From the NCBI GenBank assembly GCA_913054495.1, contig CAJXIY010000014.1:1-41530 (forward strand): a stretch of DNA of 41,530 bases, read 5' to 3'. The notes under the pieces are model-generated. The model made no database searches, was not told the origin of the DNA, and saw only the letters and a list, made by a program, of their open reading frames with translations. A program made the translations under genes and the position numbers. This DNA is from an uncultured Gammaproteobacteria bacterium. Its GTDB lineage: Bacteria; Pseudomonadota; Gammaproteobacteria; Pseudomonadales; Pseudohongiellaceae. Below, one piece after another: positions 27,565 to 36,439 of this stretch (positions within the stretch are counted from its first letter, which is position 1; the number at the start of each line of letters is the position of its first letter).

Positions 27565-28221
27565 ATGATTAAACGAACAATTCAATTACTGGCAGTGCTA
27601 GCCCTCCTGCCCCTCGCGGTATCCAGTTTTGCTCAGGTCGAGAAATACGTGGCGGGCACCCACTACACCGAGCTAAGAGCGCCGGTGAATACCAAGGATT
27701 CATCCAAGGTCGAAGTGATAGAGGCCTTCTGGTACGGCTGCTCCCACTGTTTTCGATTCGAACCACTGATAGAGAATTGGCAAGCAAACGCAGCAGCAGA
27801 TGTCGATTTTCAGCGTTTCCCCGCCATGTGGAATGGCTTAATGAAGATTCACGCCCAGGTATACTACGCAGCCGTGGCCCTCGATGCCCTCGAAGTCCTG
27901 CATGAGCCTGTGTTCAACGCAATTAATCTCGAGGGTAACCGCTTGCAGAATGAGCGCCAGATTGGTGAGTTATTTGCTAAACACGGAATCTCCCAATCTG
28001 ACTTCGAATCGGCCTTTAATTCTTTCTCCGTGAGGACCAAGGTCAACCAGGCTGAAAAACGCATGCAGGATTACGAGATCCGCAGTACTCCCAACATGAT
28101 CGTCAATGGCAAATACCTCATCACTACCGGAGAGAATGTTCCAACCCAGGCAGAAATGCTGAAAATCGTTGATTTTCTTGTAGAAAAAGAGCGTGCAAGC
28201 CTGAGGTCATCCGGCGAGTAG
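27565..28221 (+). CDS. dsbA: Thiol:disulfide interchange protein DsbA
   Basis: A 218-residue periplasmic thioredoxin-fold oxidase that introduces disulfides into exported proteins. The signal peptide spans about residues 1-23 (LLAVLALLPLAVSSFAQ). The active site is C59-S-H-C62 (FWYGCSHCFRFEP), and the cis-proline loop is STPNMIVNGKY. The dipeptide between the cysteines is SH instead of the PH of E. coli DsbA, which could shift the redox potential. A helical insertion separates the two halves of the fold, as expected. Its own promoter and ribosome binding site are clear. DsbB is not in the window. Confidence 0.94.
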   Translation: MIKRTIQLLAVLALLPLAVSSFAQVEKYVAGTHYTELRAPVNTKDSSKVEVIEAFWYGCSHCFRFEPLIENWQANAAADVDFQRFPAMWNGLMKIHAQVYYAAVALDALEVLHEPVFNAINLEGNRLQNERQIGELFAKHGISQSDFESAFNSFSVRTKVNQAEKRMQDYEIRSTPNMIVNGKYLITTGENVPTQAEMLKIVDFLVEKERASLRSSGE

Positions 28222-28701
28222 CCGCCGCCGGCTGGCCGGCAACCGCACTTAAGGGGGTCGATTTCTTCTAACATGGAGAAGCTGCGCCCGATCTCCAGGC
28301 CGCGCGGACTTGTTAGCACAGCGTCTGTGCGCCGATCTGAGTTGCCGTCAGGGGGTCTGGTTCAGAGACCCCCAATCCTAAATCTAAAGTAATCCAACCA
28401 GACCAGAGTCCCCGGGGTCCCCGGTCCATTCATTCCGAGTCTCGCTGCTCTCAGTAGCGCCCTGGTCAACAGCCTGCTAGGAGGTGTTGGCATGCAAGAT
28501 ATTGGCTCACACTCGGGGTTGGCGCGATTACCCGTATTAGCAAAAAAGCACGGGATATCCGACATTTAGCCGTGCTGGATCAAACTATTTTGCCCATAAC
28601 CCAGTCTTAGTGCAGAGACTGAATTAACTACTAAAACCCCCGTTCGACGACGATCCTGTGGACAGGGTTTGCTGTCAACGACAGCCAGGCGATGACTCGG
28701 T
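28222..28701 (+). other. Hairpin-rich gene-free leader before the type II secretion operon
   Basis: No convincing gene is seen in these 480 bases. Several stem-loops are: GCACAG-cgt-CTGTGC (28316-28330); GGGGGTCT/AGACCCCC (28351-28358 / 28366-28373); CCTGT-gg-ACAGG (28655-28666); and GCTGTC-aac-GACAGC (28671-28685), ending 16 bases before the gspL start. GGTCTGGTT (28354-28362) can instead pair with AACCAGACC (28396-28404), which excludes the second stem. None has a clear T-tract. The region may hold the dsbA terminator, the gsp promoter and a structured 5' leader. Confidence 0.55.
28351..28373 (+). terminator. Possible dsbA terminator or attenuator hairpin
   Basis: An 8-bp GC-rich stem (GGGGGTCT / AGACCCCC) with a 7-base loop, 130 bases after dsbA. 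The T-tract that would make it a standard terminator is missing (CAATCCTAAATC follows). An alternative 9-bp stem with 28396-28404 competes for the left strand. Confidence 0.35.
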
Positions 28702-29988
28702 ATGGCGCAACTACAGCAACAGATTCTGGGCTACCTGCCTACGGCAATAAGGGAATTGCTGGAAGGCGGTCCCCGGCGTGCCTTGCTCGAAAAGGTAGAT
28801 GCCACGATCCTCGTGCGCAACGGCTGTGTAGCACATCTTGAGAGTCGCAAGTTTTCGAGTCTTGAGGATTCTGAAAACGAGCATACAAGCGACGCAGATC
28901 TCATCGCGACCGCAAGCAAGGCCCTTCTCAACTCCCAAGCAAAAGAACATTCAACTCTCTTGTTACTGCCAGCATCTGAATTTGTAGCAACTACCCTGGA
29001 AATGCCGGGTGTCTCGAAGGAGAGCCTGATCTCTGCGGTAAAGCTGCAGGTCGATTCATTACTACCTGCCTATGAGGGAGATGTAAGCCTGGCGGTAAAC
29101 CCGGCATCGGTGGCGAACGCTGACGGTCATATCGCCTTGTGGATGGCGAGTTCGAGAATCGCGGAATTCTTCGATGCTTTTGCGCGCCAAGGTCTATTTC
29201 TCGCCGCCATCAAACCACGGGTCCTGGCTGCGGAGGAGTCAGACCATGACACCCTGATAATCGACTCCGACGGAGAAAGTAAAACGGCAGTCTTGCTCAA
29301 GGCAGGCATCGTCAGACGCTGGTTACATGTCAACAATATAGATTTCGAGCAACAGGAATTTTCCGAGCAATGGCAACAGCTCATCGATTCTACTGAGGCT
29401 GAAAAAACTCGGCAACTGGATGAGCTTGCAGATTTTTTTGAACTAACGGATAAAAAAAGCCATCGCGAGTACAGCCTCTTCCCCCTAGGTGCGCTGCAAG
29501 TGAGGAAACGCATAGAAAGAGGCAAACAGCTGTTACTTGCTGCCGCCATCATTGGCCTTGCAGTGCTGTTATCGGCGACGCCCTTTATATTGCAATCATT
29601 TGAGCTGCGAAGTTTTGCCACAAGGCTAGCTATGCAGCGGGAAATGTCTGCAGAGCCAAGACAAGATCAGGCCATAGTCGTCAATTTTGAAAATGAATGG
29701 GGGGCCATCAACGACTTCCCAGACCAGGGCGTTAGGGAGGCAATGTTTTCACTTCAAGGTGTATTAAGCCCCGAGCGCCTGTCTTCACTGGAGATCAGCG
29801 AAGGGCTAATAAAAATCCAGGGTACAAGCACAGAGCCCCAGGCGTTACTAGAAAGGCTGGAACAGAACCCGGTGTTTACCGAAGTGATTTTTTCCCGAGC
29901 CACCAATAACAGCAGATACTACATAGATCTGCGACTCAATACAGTGAACTTTGAGGCGTACATGGTGCGCTACTTTCCAGATGACTAA
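28702..29988 (+). CDS. gspL: Type II secretion system inner-membrane protein GspL
   Basis: A 428-residue bitopic protein. The cytoplasmic actin-like domain covers about residues 30-270, a single membrane helix lies at 277-299 (LLLAAAIIGLAVLLSATPFI), and the periplasmic ferredoxin-like domain follows. GspL recruits the GspE ATPase to the assembly platform with GspM. Conservation is low in this family; the call rests on the cytoplasmic ATPase-like/membrane/periplasmic layout and the position before gspM and gspE. PilM/PilN-like proteins of type IV pili share the fold but would be encoded separately and followed by pilO-pilP. It is the first gene of the operon here, whereas gspC or gspD usually starts it. 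Confidence 0.82.
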   Translation: MAQLQQQILGYLPTAIRELLEGGPRRALLEKVDATILVRNGCVAHLESRKFSSLEDSENEHTSDADLIATASKALLNSQAKEHSTLLLLPASEFVATTLEMPGVSKESLISAVKLQVDSLLPAYEGDVSLAVNPASVANADGHIALWMASSRIAEFFDAFARQGLFLAAIKPRVLAAEESDHDTLIIDSDGESKTAVLLKAGIVRRWLHVNNIDFEQQEFSEQWQQLIDSTEAEKTRQLDELADFFELTDKKSHREYSLFPLGALQVRKRIERGKQLLLAAAIIGLAVLLSATPFILQSFELRSFATRLAMQREMSAEPRQDQAIVVNFENEWGAINDFPDQGVREAMFSLQGVLSPERLSSLEISEGLIKIQGTSTEPQALLERLEQNPVFTEVIFSRATNNSRYYIDLRLNTVNFEAYMVRYFPDD

Positions 29989-30061
29989 AGCAGCTCTGAA
30001 TAATGGCAACTGGTCTCTGTGTGCCCTAAATTGAGACAGATAGGAACCCTTAACTAAAGCG

Positions 30062-30634
30062 ATGGAAGTTTCTGCCAGAGAGAAAAACATTCTGATTTTG
30101 GCTGCGGTGGTTGCAGTTATCTTCGCTGTCAGCAGTGGTTTCCCCGCGCTTCGCGACCTCTACCAGCAGCGTCAAGAAAATATTGAAGCCGTGCAGATAG
30201 ATATCTCGAGGGAGCAGCGTCTGATTGAAGACATGCTGGTATGGCGTGAGAGGCGCGTCGAAGTCGAAACCATGGTGCAGCAATTGGAAGCACAAATATT
30301 TAGCGGCGGCACCGTCGCAATCATCGAAGCAAACATCCAGCGGGTGATATCCCAACACGCCCGAGACTCCGGAATTACCGTGAGCTCGACTCGGTTGGCA
30401 GATCGTCTGGATACGAAGGGATGGCTGTTGATAAGCCAGGAGATGTCATTTCGAACCTCGGATGATGGAAACACCATAGATTTCCTGGAAAAACTGGAAT
30501 CCTCAACGCCCCAGCTATGGGTTAGCGACTTCAGTTTGAATCGGTCTCGAAATCAATACAATGGATCGATTACGGTCGTCGGTTTTGCCCGCAACGAAGA
30601 CCTGGGGGCCTCCGATGTTGCTGACTCACGGTAG
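30062..30634 (+). CDS. gspM: Type II secretion system protein GspM (short, type b-like)
   Basis: A 190-residue protein with one N-terminal membrane helix (about 10-27), a predicted coiled segment (DLYQQRQENIEAVQIDISREQ) and a C-terminal ferredoxin-like fold. It resembles the GspM b-type family, found in Xanthomonas-like systems, more than classical GspM. It dimerises with GspL in the inner membrane. The placement after gspL and before gspE supports the call; primary sequence alone would not. The gap to gspL is 73 bases and to gspE 30. Confidence 0.78.
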   Translation: MEVSAREKNILILAAVVAVIFAVSSGFPALRDLYQQRQENIEAVQIDISREQRLIEDMLVWRERRVEVETMVQQLEAQIFSGGTVAIIEANIQRVISQHARDSGITVSSTRLADRLDTKGWLLISQEMSFRTSDDGNTIDFLEKLESSTPQLWVSDFSLNRSRNQYNGSITVVGFARNEDLGASDVADSR

Positions 30635-30664
30635 TTTAGGTGAACACGTAGAGATGAAAACCTG

Positions 30665-32128
30665 ATGTCTTATCAGTCGATGACACTGCCATTATTCAGT
30701 CAGTTACTGGAACCTGAAGGGATTGCTCCGGCCCGGGATTTTATGGAGAGTGGAAAGCTCATTTGCCACCAGCTACCGGCTATCGAGCTGAGGGCAAAGA
30801 TCAGATTTATTACCAGAGAACTGGTGCGGTTTAGTCTGGCCAGCGACGACGAAGTCAGACGCATGATGAAACATTGGCGCGCGGAATTATCGCCGCAGAT
30901 GGACGCTGCGGAAAATGAAATTTTTGTATCGGGATTTGAAGATGATGAGGAGCTGAAAGATCTCGCCTCCGAGGCGCCTATCATTCGTCTGGTGAATCAC
31001 TTGTTCGCGCGGGCAGTAGATCTGAATGCCAGCGATATTCATTTTGAGCCCAACGAGACTCATCTGGATATCAGATGCCGGGTCGATGGCATCATGACGC
31101 GCATAGAGCGCCTGCCCATAAGGATACACACTGCCGTAGCCTCGCGGCTGAAACTCATGGCGAGGATGGATATTGGTGAGAAGAGATTGCCTCAGGATGG
31201 CCGTATCAGTTACCAGGTTGGCAGCAAGGACCTGGACATGCGGGTGTCTACACTGCCCGGCGTACACGGTGAGTCTGTAGTGCTTCGAATTCTGGACCGT
31301 GATGACACTAAGGTGAGCCTGCAGCAACTGGGAATGCCTGAAAGGCTGTTGCAAGATTACCAGGGCCTGATTAGCCAACCCCACGGCATGATTCTGATCA
31401 CCGGCCCTACCGGCAGCGGCAAAACCACGACCTTGTATGCCACATTAGAAAAAATAAATGACGAAAAACAGAAAATTATTACGATAGAAGATCCGGTCGA
31501 ATACCAGCTTGACGGTATTACCCAGATTCAGGCCAATGCCAGCATCGGTTTAAGTTTTGCTGCCGGCCTGCGCTCAATCGTGAGACAGGATCCAGATGTA
31601 CTGATGGTTGGCGAGATTCGTGACCACGAAACTGCAGAAATCGCGATCGAATCGGCGCTTACCGGTCACCTCGTGTTTTCCACTCTTCACACCAACGATG
31701 CTGCCGGCGCGGTGACTCGATTGCAGGATATGGGTGTCGAAGGCTACCTGATCAGTTCCAGCCTATTGGCGATTCAGGCCCAGCGCTTGGTGCGGAGAAT
31801 TTGCCCGGATTGTGCCCGTCAGCACGAACTAACCGGCGATGAAGCCATGGTTCTGGAGATCGAAAAGAGCTTCTGTCCGCTGATAACTCGCGGCAGCGGC
31901 TGTGATCGCTGTGGCAACACCGGCTACCGTGGGCGCGTCGGTCTCTACGAACTCCTGTTAATGAGTGATGCCATTCGCCATCACATCGCCTCCGGCGCCG
32001 ATGCCAACGTTATCCGCGATCAGGCAATTAAGGAAGGCTTGACGACGCTGCGGCAAGACGCTCTGGCGAAACTCAAGGTCGGCATGACGACACCGGAAGA
32101 AGTGGTGCGGGTAACCAGAGCCCTATGA
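30665..32128 (+). CDS. gspE: Type II secretion system ATPase GspE
   Basis: A 487-residue cytoplasmic hexameric ATPase that drives pseudopilus assembly. Walker A is GPTGSGKTT (247-255), the Asp box contains IEDPVEY (274-280), Walker B is LMVGEIRD (313-320) and the His box FSTLHTNDA follows. A zinc-binding tetracysteine module is present (C380, C383, C413, C416), which distinguishes GspE/PilB from PilT. The N-terminal N1 domain (about 1-90) is divergent from the usual GspE beginning. The stop overlaps the gspF start by four bases. Context (gspL, gspM, gspF, secretin) makes GspE rather than PilB the right call. Confidence 0.95.
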   Translation: MSYQSMTLPLFSQLLEPEGIAPARDFMESGKLICHQLPAIELRAKIRFITRELVRFSLASDDEVRRMMKHWRAELSPQMDAAENEIFVSGFEDDEELKDLASEAPIIRLVNHLFARAVDLNASDIHFEPNETHLDIRCRVDGIMTRIERLPIRIHTAVASRLKLMARMDIGEKRLPQDGRISYQVGSKDLDMRVSTLPGVHGESVVLRILDRDDTKVSLQQLGMPERLLQDYQGLISQPHGMILITGPTGSGKTTTLYATLEKINDEKQKIITIEDPVEYQLDGITQIQANASIGLSFAAGLRSIVRQDPDVLMVGEIRDHETAEIAIESALTGHLVFSTLHTNDAAGAVTRLQDMGVEGYLISSSLLAIQAQRLVRRICPDCARQHELTGDEAMVLEIEKSFCPLITRGSGCDRCGNTGYRGRVGLYELLLMSDAIRHHIASGADANVIRDQAIKEGLTTLRQDALAKLKVGMTTPEEVVRVTRAL

Positions 32129-33330
32129 GTACAATGTACTACAGGTACCAGGCCTTCGATGCGTCTGGAAAAGTGCAATCCGGCCAGCTGACCGCGGATT
32201 CCGAACGTGAAGTCATCCGGATCTTGCAGGGCAAGAATCTGACGCCGGTAAAAATTCAGGAAACCAGGTCGAGTTCGAGCTGGCGCGGTAGAAAAAAAAT
32301 ATCCCACTCCGATCTGCTGGATTTTACCAACGGACTGTGCACCCTGGTGGAAGCCCGGGTCCCTCTCGATAAGGCATTACGACTCTTAGAAGGCATTACC
32401 GAATCGCCATCCATGCAGGAACTGGTGTTGAGCCTGTTGCGTGAAGTGAAAGAAGGCAAGAGTCTGGCCGATTCCATGGAAGGCCATCCGACGGTGTTCA
32501 CCAGGATGTACGTCAACATCGTCAGAGCGGGGGAAGAGGGGGGGATACTGCATGAATTGCTGCCAGACCTGGCCGAGTTCTTGGAAACCAACGCCAAGAC
32601 TCGACAGGCCATAATCTCTGCCATGATCTACCCCATCGTGTTGTTGGTCACGGGCGTGGTATCGGTGGTATTGCTGCTGGTTTTTGTCATCCCGCAGTTC
32701 GCCGCTATGTTTGCAGATGCCGGCACCGATATACCGCCGTCGGCTGCGTTCCTGTTGTCGCTCAGCTCCTTCATCCAGCGCTATGGATTTATTTTTATCA
32801 TTCTCATCGTGTTAATGGTTTTTCTATGGCGGCGTATGGATCGGGAGCCAGCCACGAAATTGCAGAAAGACGGATTTCTGCTCTCCCTGCCCATGGTGGG
32901 TACCCTGATTCTCTATAAAGACTGTGCCGTTTTTGCAAGAACCCTGGGCGCGTTGCTGGGGGCAGGCATTCCATTGATCAGAGCGCTTCGCGTGGCCAGG
33001 GAAGTGATCTCAAACTCCGTGCTTACCAGGCACCTGTTGCAGGTGGAGGAGGATGTTCGCGGGGGTGCGGGGCTGGGAATTTCCCTGGAGAAGACCGGGC
33101 AGTTTCCTACCCTGCTGCACCAGTTGATAGCGGTGGGTGAGGAGTCGGGCAGAACCGCAAATATTTTGCTCAAACTCGCCGCGACTTTTGATAATTACGT
33201 ACGTAACCAGATGGCGGCATTGGTCTCGGCCTTGCAGCCTGCGCTTATTCTTTTTCTGGCCATCGCTGTTGGTGGCATAACAATCACCATGTTATCTGCT
33301 GTATTCAGCATGAATGCGGTGGAATTCTAA
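32125..33330 (+). CDS. gspF: Type II secretion system inner-membrane protein GspF
   Basis: A 401-residue protein with two homologous cytoplasmic GspF domains (about 65-190 and 265-390) and three membrane helices (AIISAMIYPIVLLVTGVVSVVLL, YGFIFIILIVLMVFLW and the C-terminal ILFLAIAVGGITITMLSAV). The opening MYYRYQAFDASGKVQSGQL is typical. It forms the platform that couples GspE rotation to pseudopilin polymerisation. The ATG overlaps the end of gspE. Confidence 0.95.
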   Translation: MSTMYYRYQAFDASGKVQSGQLTADSEREVIRILQGKNLTPVKIQETRSSSSWRGRKKISHSDLLDFTNGLCTLVEARVPLDKALRLLEGITESPSMQELVLSLLREVKEGKSLADSMEGHPTVFTRMYVNIVRAGEEGGILHELLPDLAEFLETNAKTRQAIISAMIYPIVLLVTGVVSVVLLLVFVIPQFAAMFADAGTDIPPSAAFLLSLSSFIQRYGFIFIILIVLMVFLWRRMDREPATKLQKDGFLLSLPMVGTLILYKDCAVFARTLGALLGAGIPLIRALRVAREVISNSVLTRHLLQVEEDVRGGAGLGISLEKTGQFPTLLHQLIAVGEESGRTANILLKLAATFDNYVRNQMAALVSALQPALILFLAIAVGGITITMLSAVFSMNAVEF

Positions 33331-33388
33331 GGCGTCTCTGTCAGAGTCAGTCGACTCGTATAGAGCCCGGGTAAGTGGAGAGATTATT

Positions 33389-35506
33389 GTGAACGCAAGC
33401 ATATTGAAGCACATATTTAGGAAGCTAATAGCCCTGCCTGGGATGGTGCTGGCGCTTTCGTCTTGTGCAGTGCTGGAAGCCCAACGCGGTGCAGCTCCTG
33501 GGCCAGCCCCTCAGGCAGCAGTGGTGACAACGCGAGTATCGGTTGCAGGCAGTCAGGGGGAGCAGATCAGTATACCTTTGATTGCCGGCGTCGATGTGTC
33601 GGCACAGCAGGCACTTCTCGACGAGATCAACAGAAATGGCCAGGCGCTTGACTTTCCCGGCTATCGGGAGCAGGTACCGGTCACAGTCTCTGGCGATGAT
33701 ATCGTCGAATTGAACTATGAACAGGTAGACTTGCAGCTGGTGTTGGAAGAATTGGCGAACGCCCTGGATATCTCCATTGTCATGGATCCAAGTATCGCCG
33801 ATAAAATCAGTATTCGTACGGCGGAAGACCGGCCACTGACGCGGGAGGATATCTGGCCTCTTATCCGTCTGCTAACCCGGAACGCCGGAATTGTTCTGCA
33901 ACGTGTTGGCAATGTTTATAACGCGCGAAAGATAGCGACAGGCTTGCCTGTTGAAATTGTGACGGCTCAGACTCTCGGCGATGGCAGTGCATCGCGAGTA
34001 ATGCAGATAACGCCACTGGTCTATGTTTCAACTCAGTCTGCCATCGATATATTGACCCCGATGCTGGAACCCGATGGTGACGTCATTCGACTCACGAACA
34101 CCAATATTCTGGCGATATCCGGCACCGAATCGCAGTTGCTGCGGATCAATCAATTACTGCTCCTGATCGATGCGGACCCGTTTGTAAATCAGGGTATTCA
34201 ACTCTTTCAATTGGCCAATGCCAATGCCGCCGAAGTGGCCACCGAGTTATCAGAAATTCTGGTCCTCATCGAGGGGTCGGAGCCCTCCTATCAAGTCAAA
34301 GGTATCGAGCGTATTAACGCCATCTTGGTTACCGCCCCGGCGACCAGGGGATTCGAGGAGATCAGTCGCTGGATAAAGATACTGGATGCCGACAGTCAGG
34401 AGCAGGTTGAACAATTGTTTCGATATGCGGTCAGGAATCTGGACGCTATCAGCCTGGCAGAAACTCTCTCCAGCGTGTTCGAGGAAGATGATGAGCTGAT
34501 TCCTCAACCAGCGGCTGTACAGGACGGTCTCTTCGGGGAAGCTGACGCTGAAGTCCAAACTGATTTCATTCCCTCAGGGGCCGCGGCGGACTCGGCAGTA
34601 TCGGCAAACCTGTCGGTCAAAATCGTGGCAGATGAGGCTACCAACAGTTTGCTGATCAGGGGTACGGCCCGCGAGTACCGGCAAGTGCTGACGATTATCA
34701 GTCAGCTGGATGCGGTGCCGCTGCAGGTAGTGATCAACGCCGTGATTGCGCAGGTTACGCTGACCGATGATACGCGCTTCGGCGTGGACTGGTCCCGTAT
34801 TGCCGATCAGCCAATTACCAATCCAATCTCTACGGAGACCAGCACTGTTTTCTTGCCAGCGCTTGGTGGCCTGCTTTTTAACAAGACCTTTCTAGATGGC
34901 GCGGCGAGAGTGGAAGCCACCCTGGAGGCTATTGCGGTCAATAATGAAGTCAGGCTGCTGGCACGACCAACGCTGACTGTCGCTAACAATCAGGAAGGTG
35001 AGATTCAGATTGGATCGCAGGTGCCGGTGGAGCAGGGGCAGACCATTGGTGTAGGAGGTCAGGCGACATCCAATATCCAGTATCGTGACACCGGTATCGT
35101 CTTATCCATTACACCTCAGATCAACGACGACGGTATCGTTAACCTGATCATTCGGCAGGAGTTGTCTTCTGTCGACAATGGCGCCTCTGGCATCAACAAC
35201 AATCCGGTGTTCAATAATCAGGAGATTAGTACTACAGTGGTGGTCAGAAGCGGAGAAAACGTGGTACTCGGAGGCTTGATTCAAACAGTCATAGAAAATC
35301 TCAACACCGGTATTCCCCTGCTTAATCGAATACCAGGCATCGGCGGCCTGTTTTCCTATCAGCAGCAAAACCAGGAACGCCGCGAACTGTTTATCGTGAT
35401 TCGACCGGAAGTGATAGATCTAAACGCCGGGACCGGTCCGCAGTATTCAGAAATTCTGGCTAGATTCGAGCTGATCGATGATTTGTTTGAAACTGTAAGA
35501 CTGTAG
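33389..35506 (+). CDS. gspD: Type II secretion system secretin GspD, predicted lipoprotein
   Basis: A secretin of 705 residues counted from GTG 33389. The N-terminal signal ends in a lipobox, ALSSC, so the protein is predicted to be acylated, like the Xanthomonas secretin. The N0 domain follows (VELNYEQVDLQLVLEELAN), then N1-N3 repeats (for example VRNLDAISLAETLSSVF) and the C-terminal secretin domain (ATLEAIAVNNEVRLLARPTLTV, VPVEQG, RDTGIVLSITPQI, VVLGGLI). GTG 33389 was chosen over the longer frame from 33314 because GGAGAG lies 7 bases before it and the signal peptide follows at once. It makes the outer-membrane channel. gspC, the usual partner that binds N0, is not next to it. Confidence 0.94.
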   Translation: MNASILKHIFRKLIALPGMVLALSSCAVLEAQRGAAPGPAPQAAVVTTRVSVAGSQGEQISIPLIAGVDVSAQQALLDEINRNGQALDFPGYREQVPVTVSGDDIVELNYEQVDLQLVLEELANALDISIVMDPSIADKISIRTAEDRPLTREDIWPLIRLLTRNAGIVLQRVGNVYNARKIATGLPVEIVTAQTLGDGSASRVMQITPLVYVSTQSAIDILTPMLEPDGDVIRLTNTNILAISGTESQLLRINQLLLLIDADPFVNQGIQLFQLANANAAEVATELSEILVLIEGSEPSYQVKGIERINAILVTAPATRGFEEISRWIKILDADSQEQVEQLFRYAVRNLDAISLAETLSSVFEEDDELIPQPAAVQDGLFGEADAEVQTDFIPSGAAADSAVSANLSVKIVADEATNSLLIRGTAREYRQVLTIISQLDAVPLQVVINAVIAQVTLTDDTRFGVDWSRIADQPITNPISTETSTVFLPALGGLLFNKTFLDGAARVEATLEAIAVNNEVRLLARPTLTVANNQEGEIQIGSQVPVEQGQTIGVGGQATSNIQYRDTGIVLSITPQINDDGIVNLIIRQELSSVDNGASGINNNPVFNNQEISTTVVVRSGENVVLGGLIQTVIENLNTGIPLLNRIPGIGGLFSYQQQNQERRELFIVIRPEVIDLNAGTGPQYSEILARFELIDDLFETVRL

Positions 35507-35538
35507 GACCGTTCTGTCGTTAATCAAAGGATATAGAG

Positions 35539-35946
35539 ATGAATACCCAATATGCAGTAAACAGGCAGACAGGGTTTACACTTATCGAAATTCTGGTGGT
35601 GATGGCAATCATCAGCATGCTCGCCATAATGGTGGCACCGAATATTTTCAAACAGCAGGCCGGTGCCAATCGCGATGGTGCACGGTCCCAGATAGCCTCG
35701 CTGGAAGCAGCCCTGGACACCCATCGATTGGACGTGGGTGAGTATCCCGATAGTCTCGATGGACTGATGACAAATGAAACTGGACGCGCTTCCTGGAACG
35801 GGCCTTATCTGCGGCGTGCAGTGCCCAAGGACCCCTGGGGCAATGACTTCGTCTACGACGCCAGCGGCCGGGAATTTACCCTGATCTCTTATGGTGCAGA
35901 CGGTGAGCGGGGCGGCGAGGATGATGACGCCGATATCGGACTCTAA
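35539..35946 (+). CDS. gspG: Major pseudopilin GspG
   Basis: A 135-residue prepilin. The prepilin-peptidase site is TG^FTLIEILVVMAII (E5 present), followed by the hydrophobic helix. The C-terminal half has DPWGNDFVY and the calcium-binding loop SYGADGERGGEDDDADI, typical of GspG. It is the main subunit of the pseudopilus. The last 26 bases overlap gspH. The peptidase GspO/PilD is not in the window. Confidence 0.96.
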   Translation: MNTQYAVNRQTGFTLIEILVVMAIISMLAIMVAPNIFKQQAGANRDGARSQIASLEAALDTHRLDVGEYPDSLDGLMTNETGRASWNGPYLRRAVPKDPWGNDFVYDASGREFTLISYGADGERGGEDDDADIGL

Positions 35947-36439
35947 GGCTGTCGGTGGTAAGACCTACTCTCGATCTGCGGGCTTTACCTTACTGGAGTT
36001 GTTACTGGTTCTCACTATTCTGGGTATGGTCAGTATTCTGGTGGTGCCGAATCTGGGCGGACTGGAATCCCGATCTTTTCGTGCTCAGGTACACCAGGCT
36101 GTTTCCCTGCTGAATTATTCCCGCCACATTGCCGTTGTCAGCGGCCAACCCAGCACCGCCAGTTTCTTCATCGTCGAAAATCCACGATCCGGCGCTGCCT
36201 CTCGAAACAGCGTGGGTCGATGGGACAGCTTTGGGACCACGGTGCGCTATCGGGATAGCACTGACCGCGAAGTCGAAGTCGAAGACAAAATTGAAATCAC
36301 CTTCTATCCCGAAGGCGGTAGCACCGGCGGCATCCTGTTGTTCTCTCAGGATTCCCTGAGTGTAAACATAATTGTTGATCCATTTAGCGGCAGAGTGACT
36401 ACACAGAACCTAGATGAGGATGGTGAAGTCATTGAATAG
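35921..36439 (+). CDS. gspH: Minor pseudopilin GspH
   Basis: A 172-residue protein with a prepilin signal AG^FTLLELLLVLTILGM and a C-terminal beta-rich GspH domain (FYPEGGSTGGILLF near its end is the typical closing strand). ATG 35921 gives a leader of about 20 residues and a 26-base overlap with gspG. An earlier start at 35891 would only lengthen the leader. Together with GspI, J and K it forms the pseudopilus tip. Confidence 0.9.
   Translation: MMTPISDSKAVGGKTYSRSAGFTLLELLLVLTILGMVSILVVPNLGGLESRSFRAQVHQAVSLLNYSRHIAVVSGQPSTASFFIVENPRSGAASRNSVGRWDSFGTTVRYRDSTDREVEVEDKIEITFYPEGGSTGGILLFSQDSLSVNIIVDPFSGRVTTQNLDEDGEVIE

Noticed and set aside
28362..28569. Short frames on both strands between dsbA and gspL, considered as a gspC remnant
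   Set aside because: The minus-strand 67-codon and plus-strand 58-codon open stretches show no GspC features (membrane helix, HR domain). The plus-strand one has only an internal ATG at 28498.
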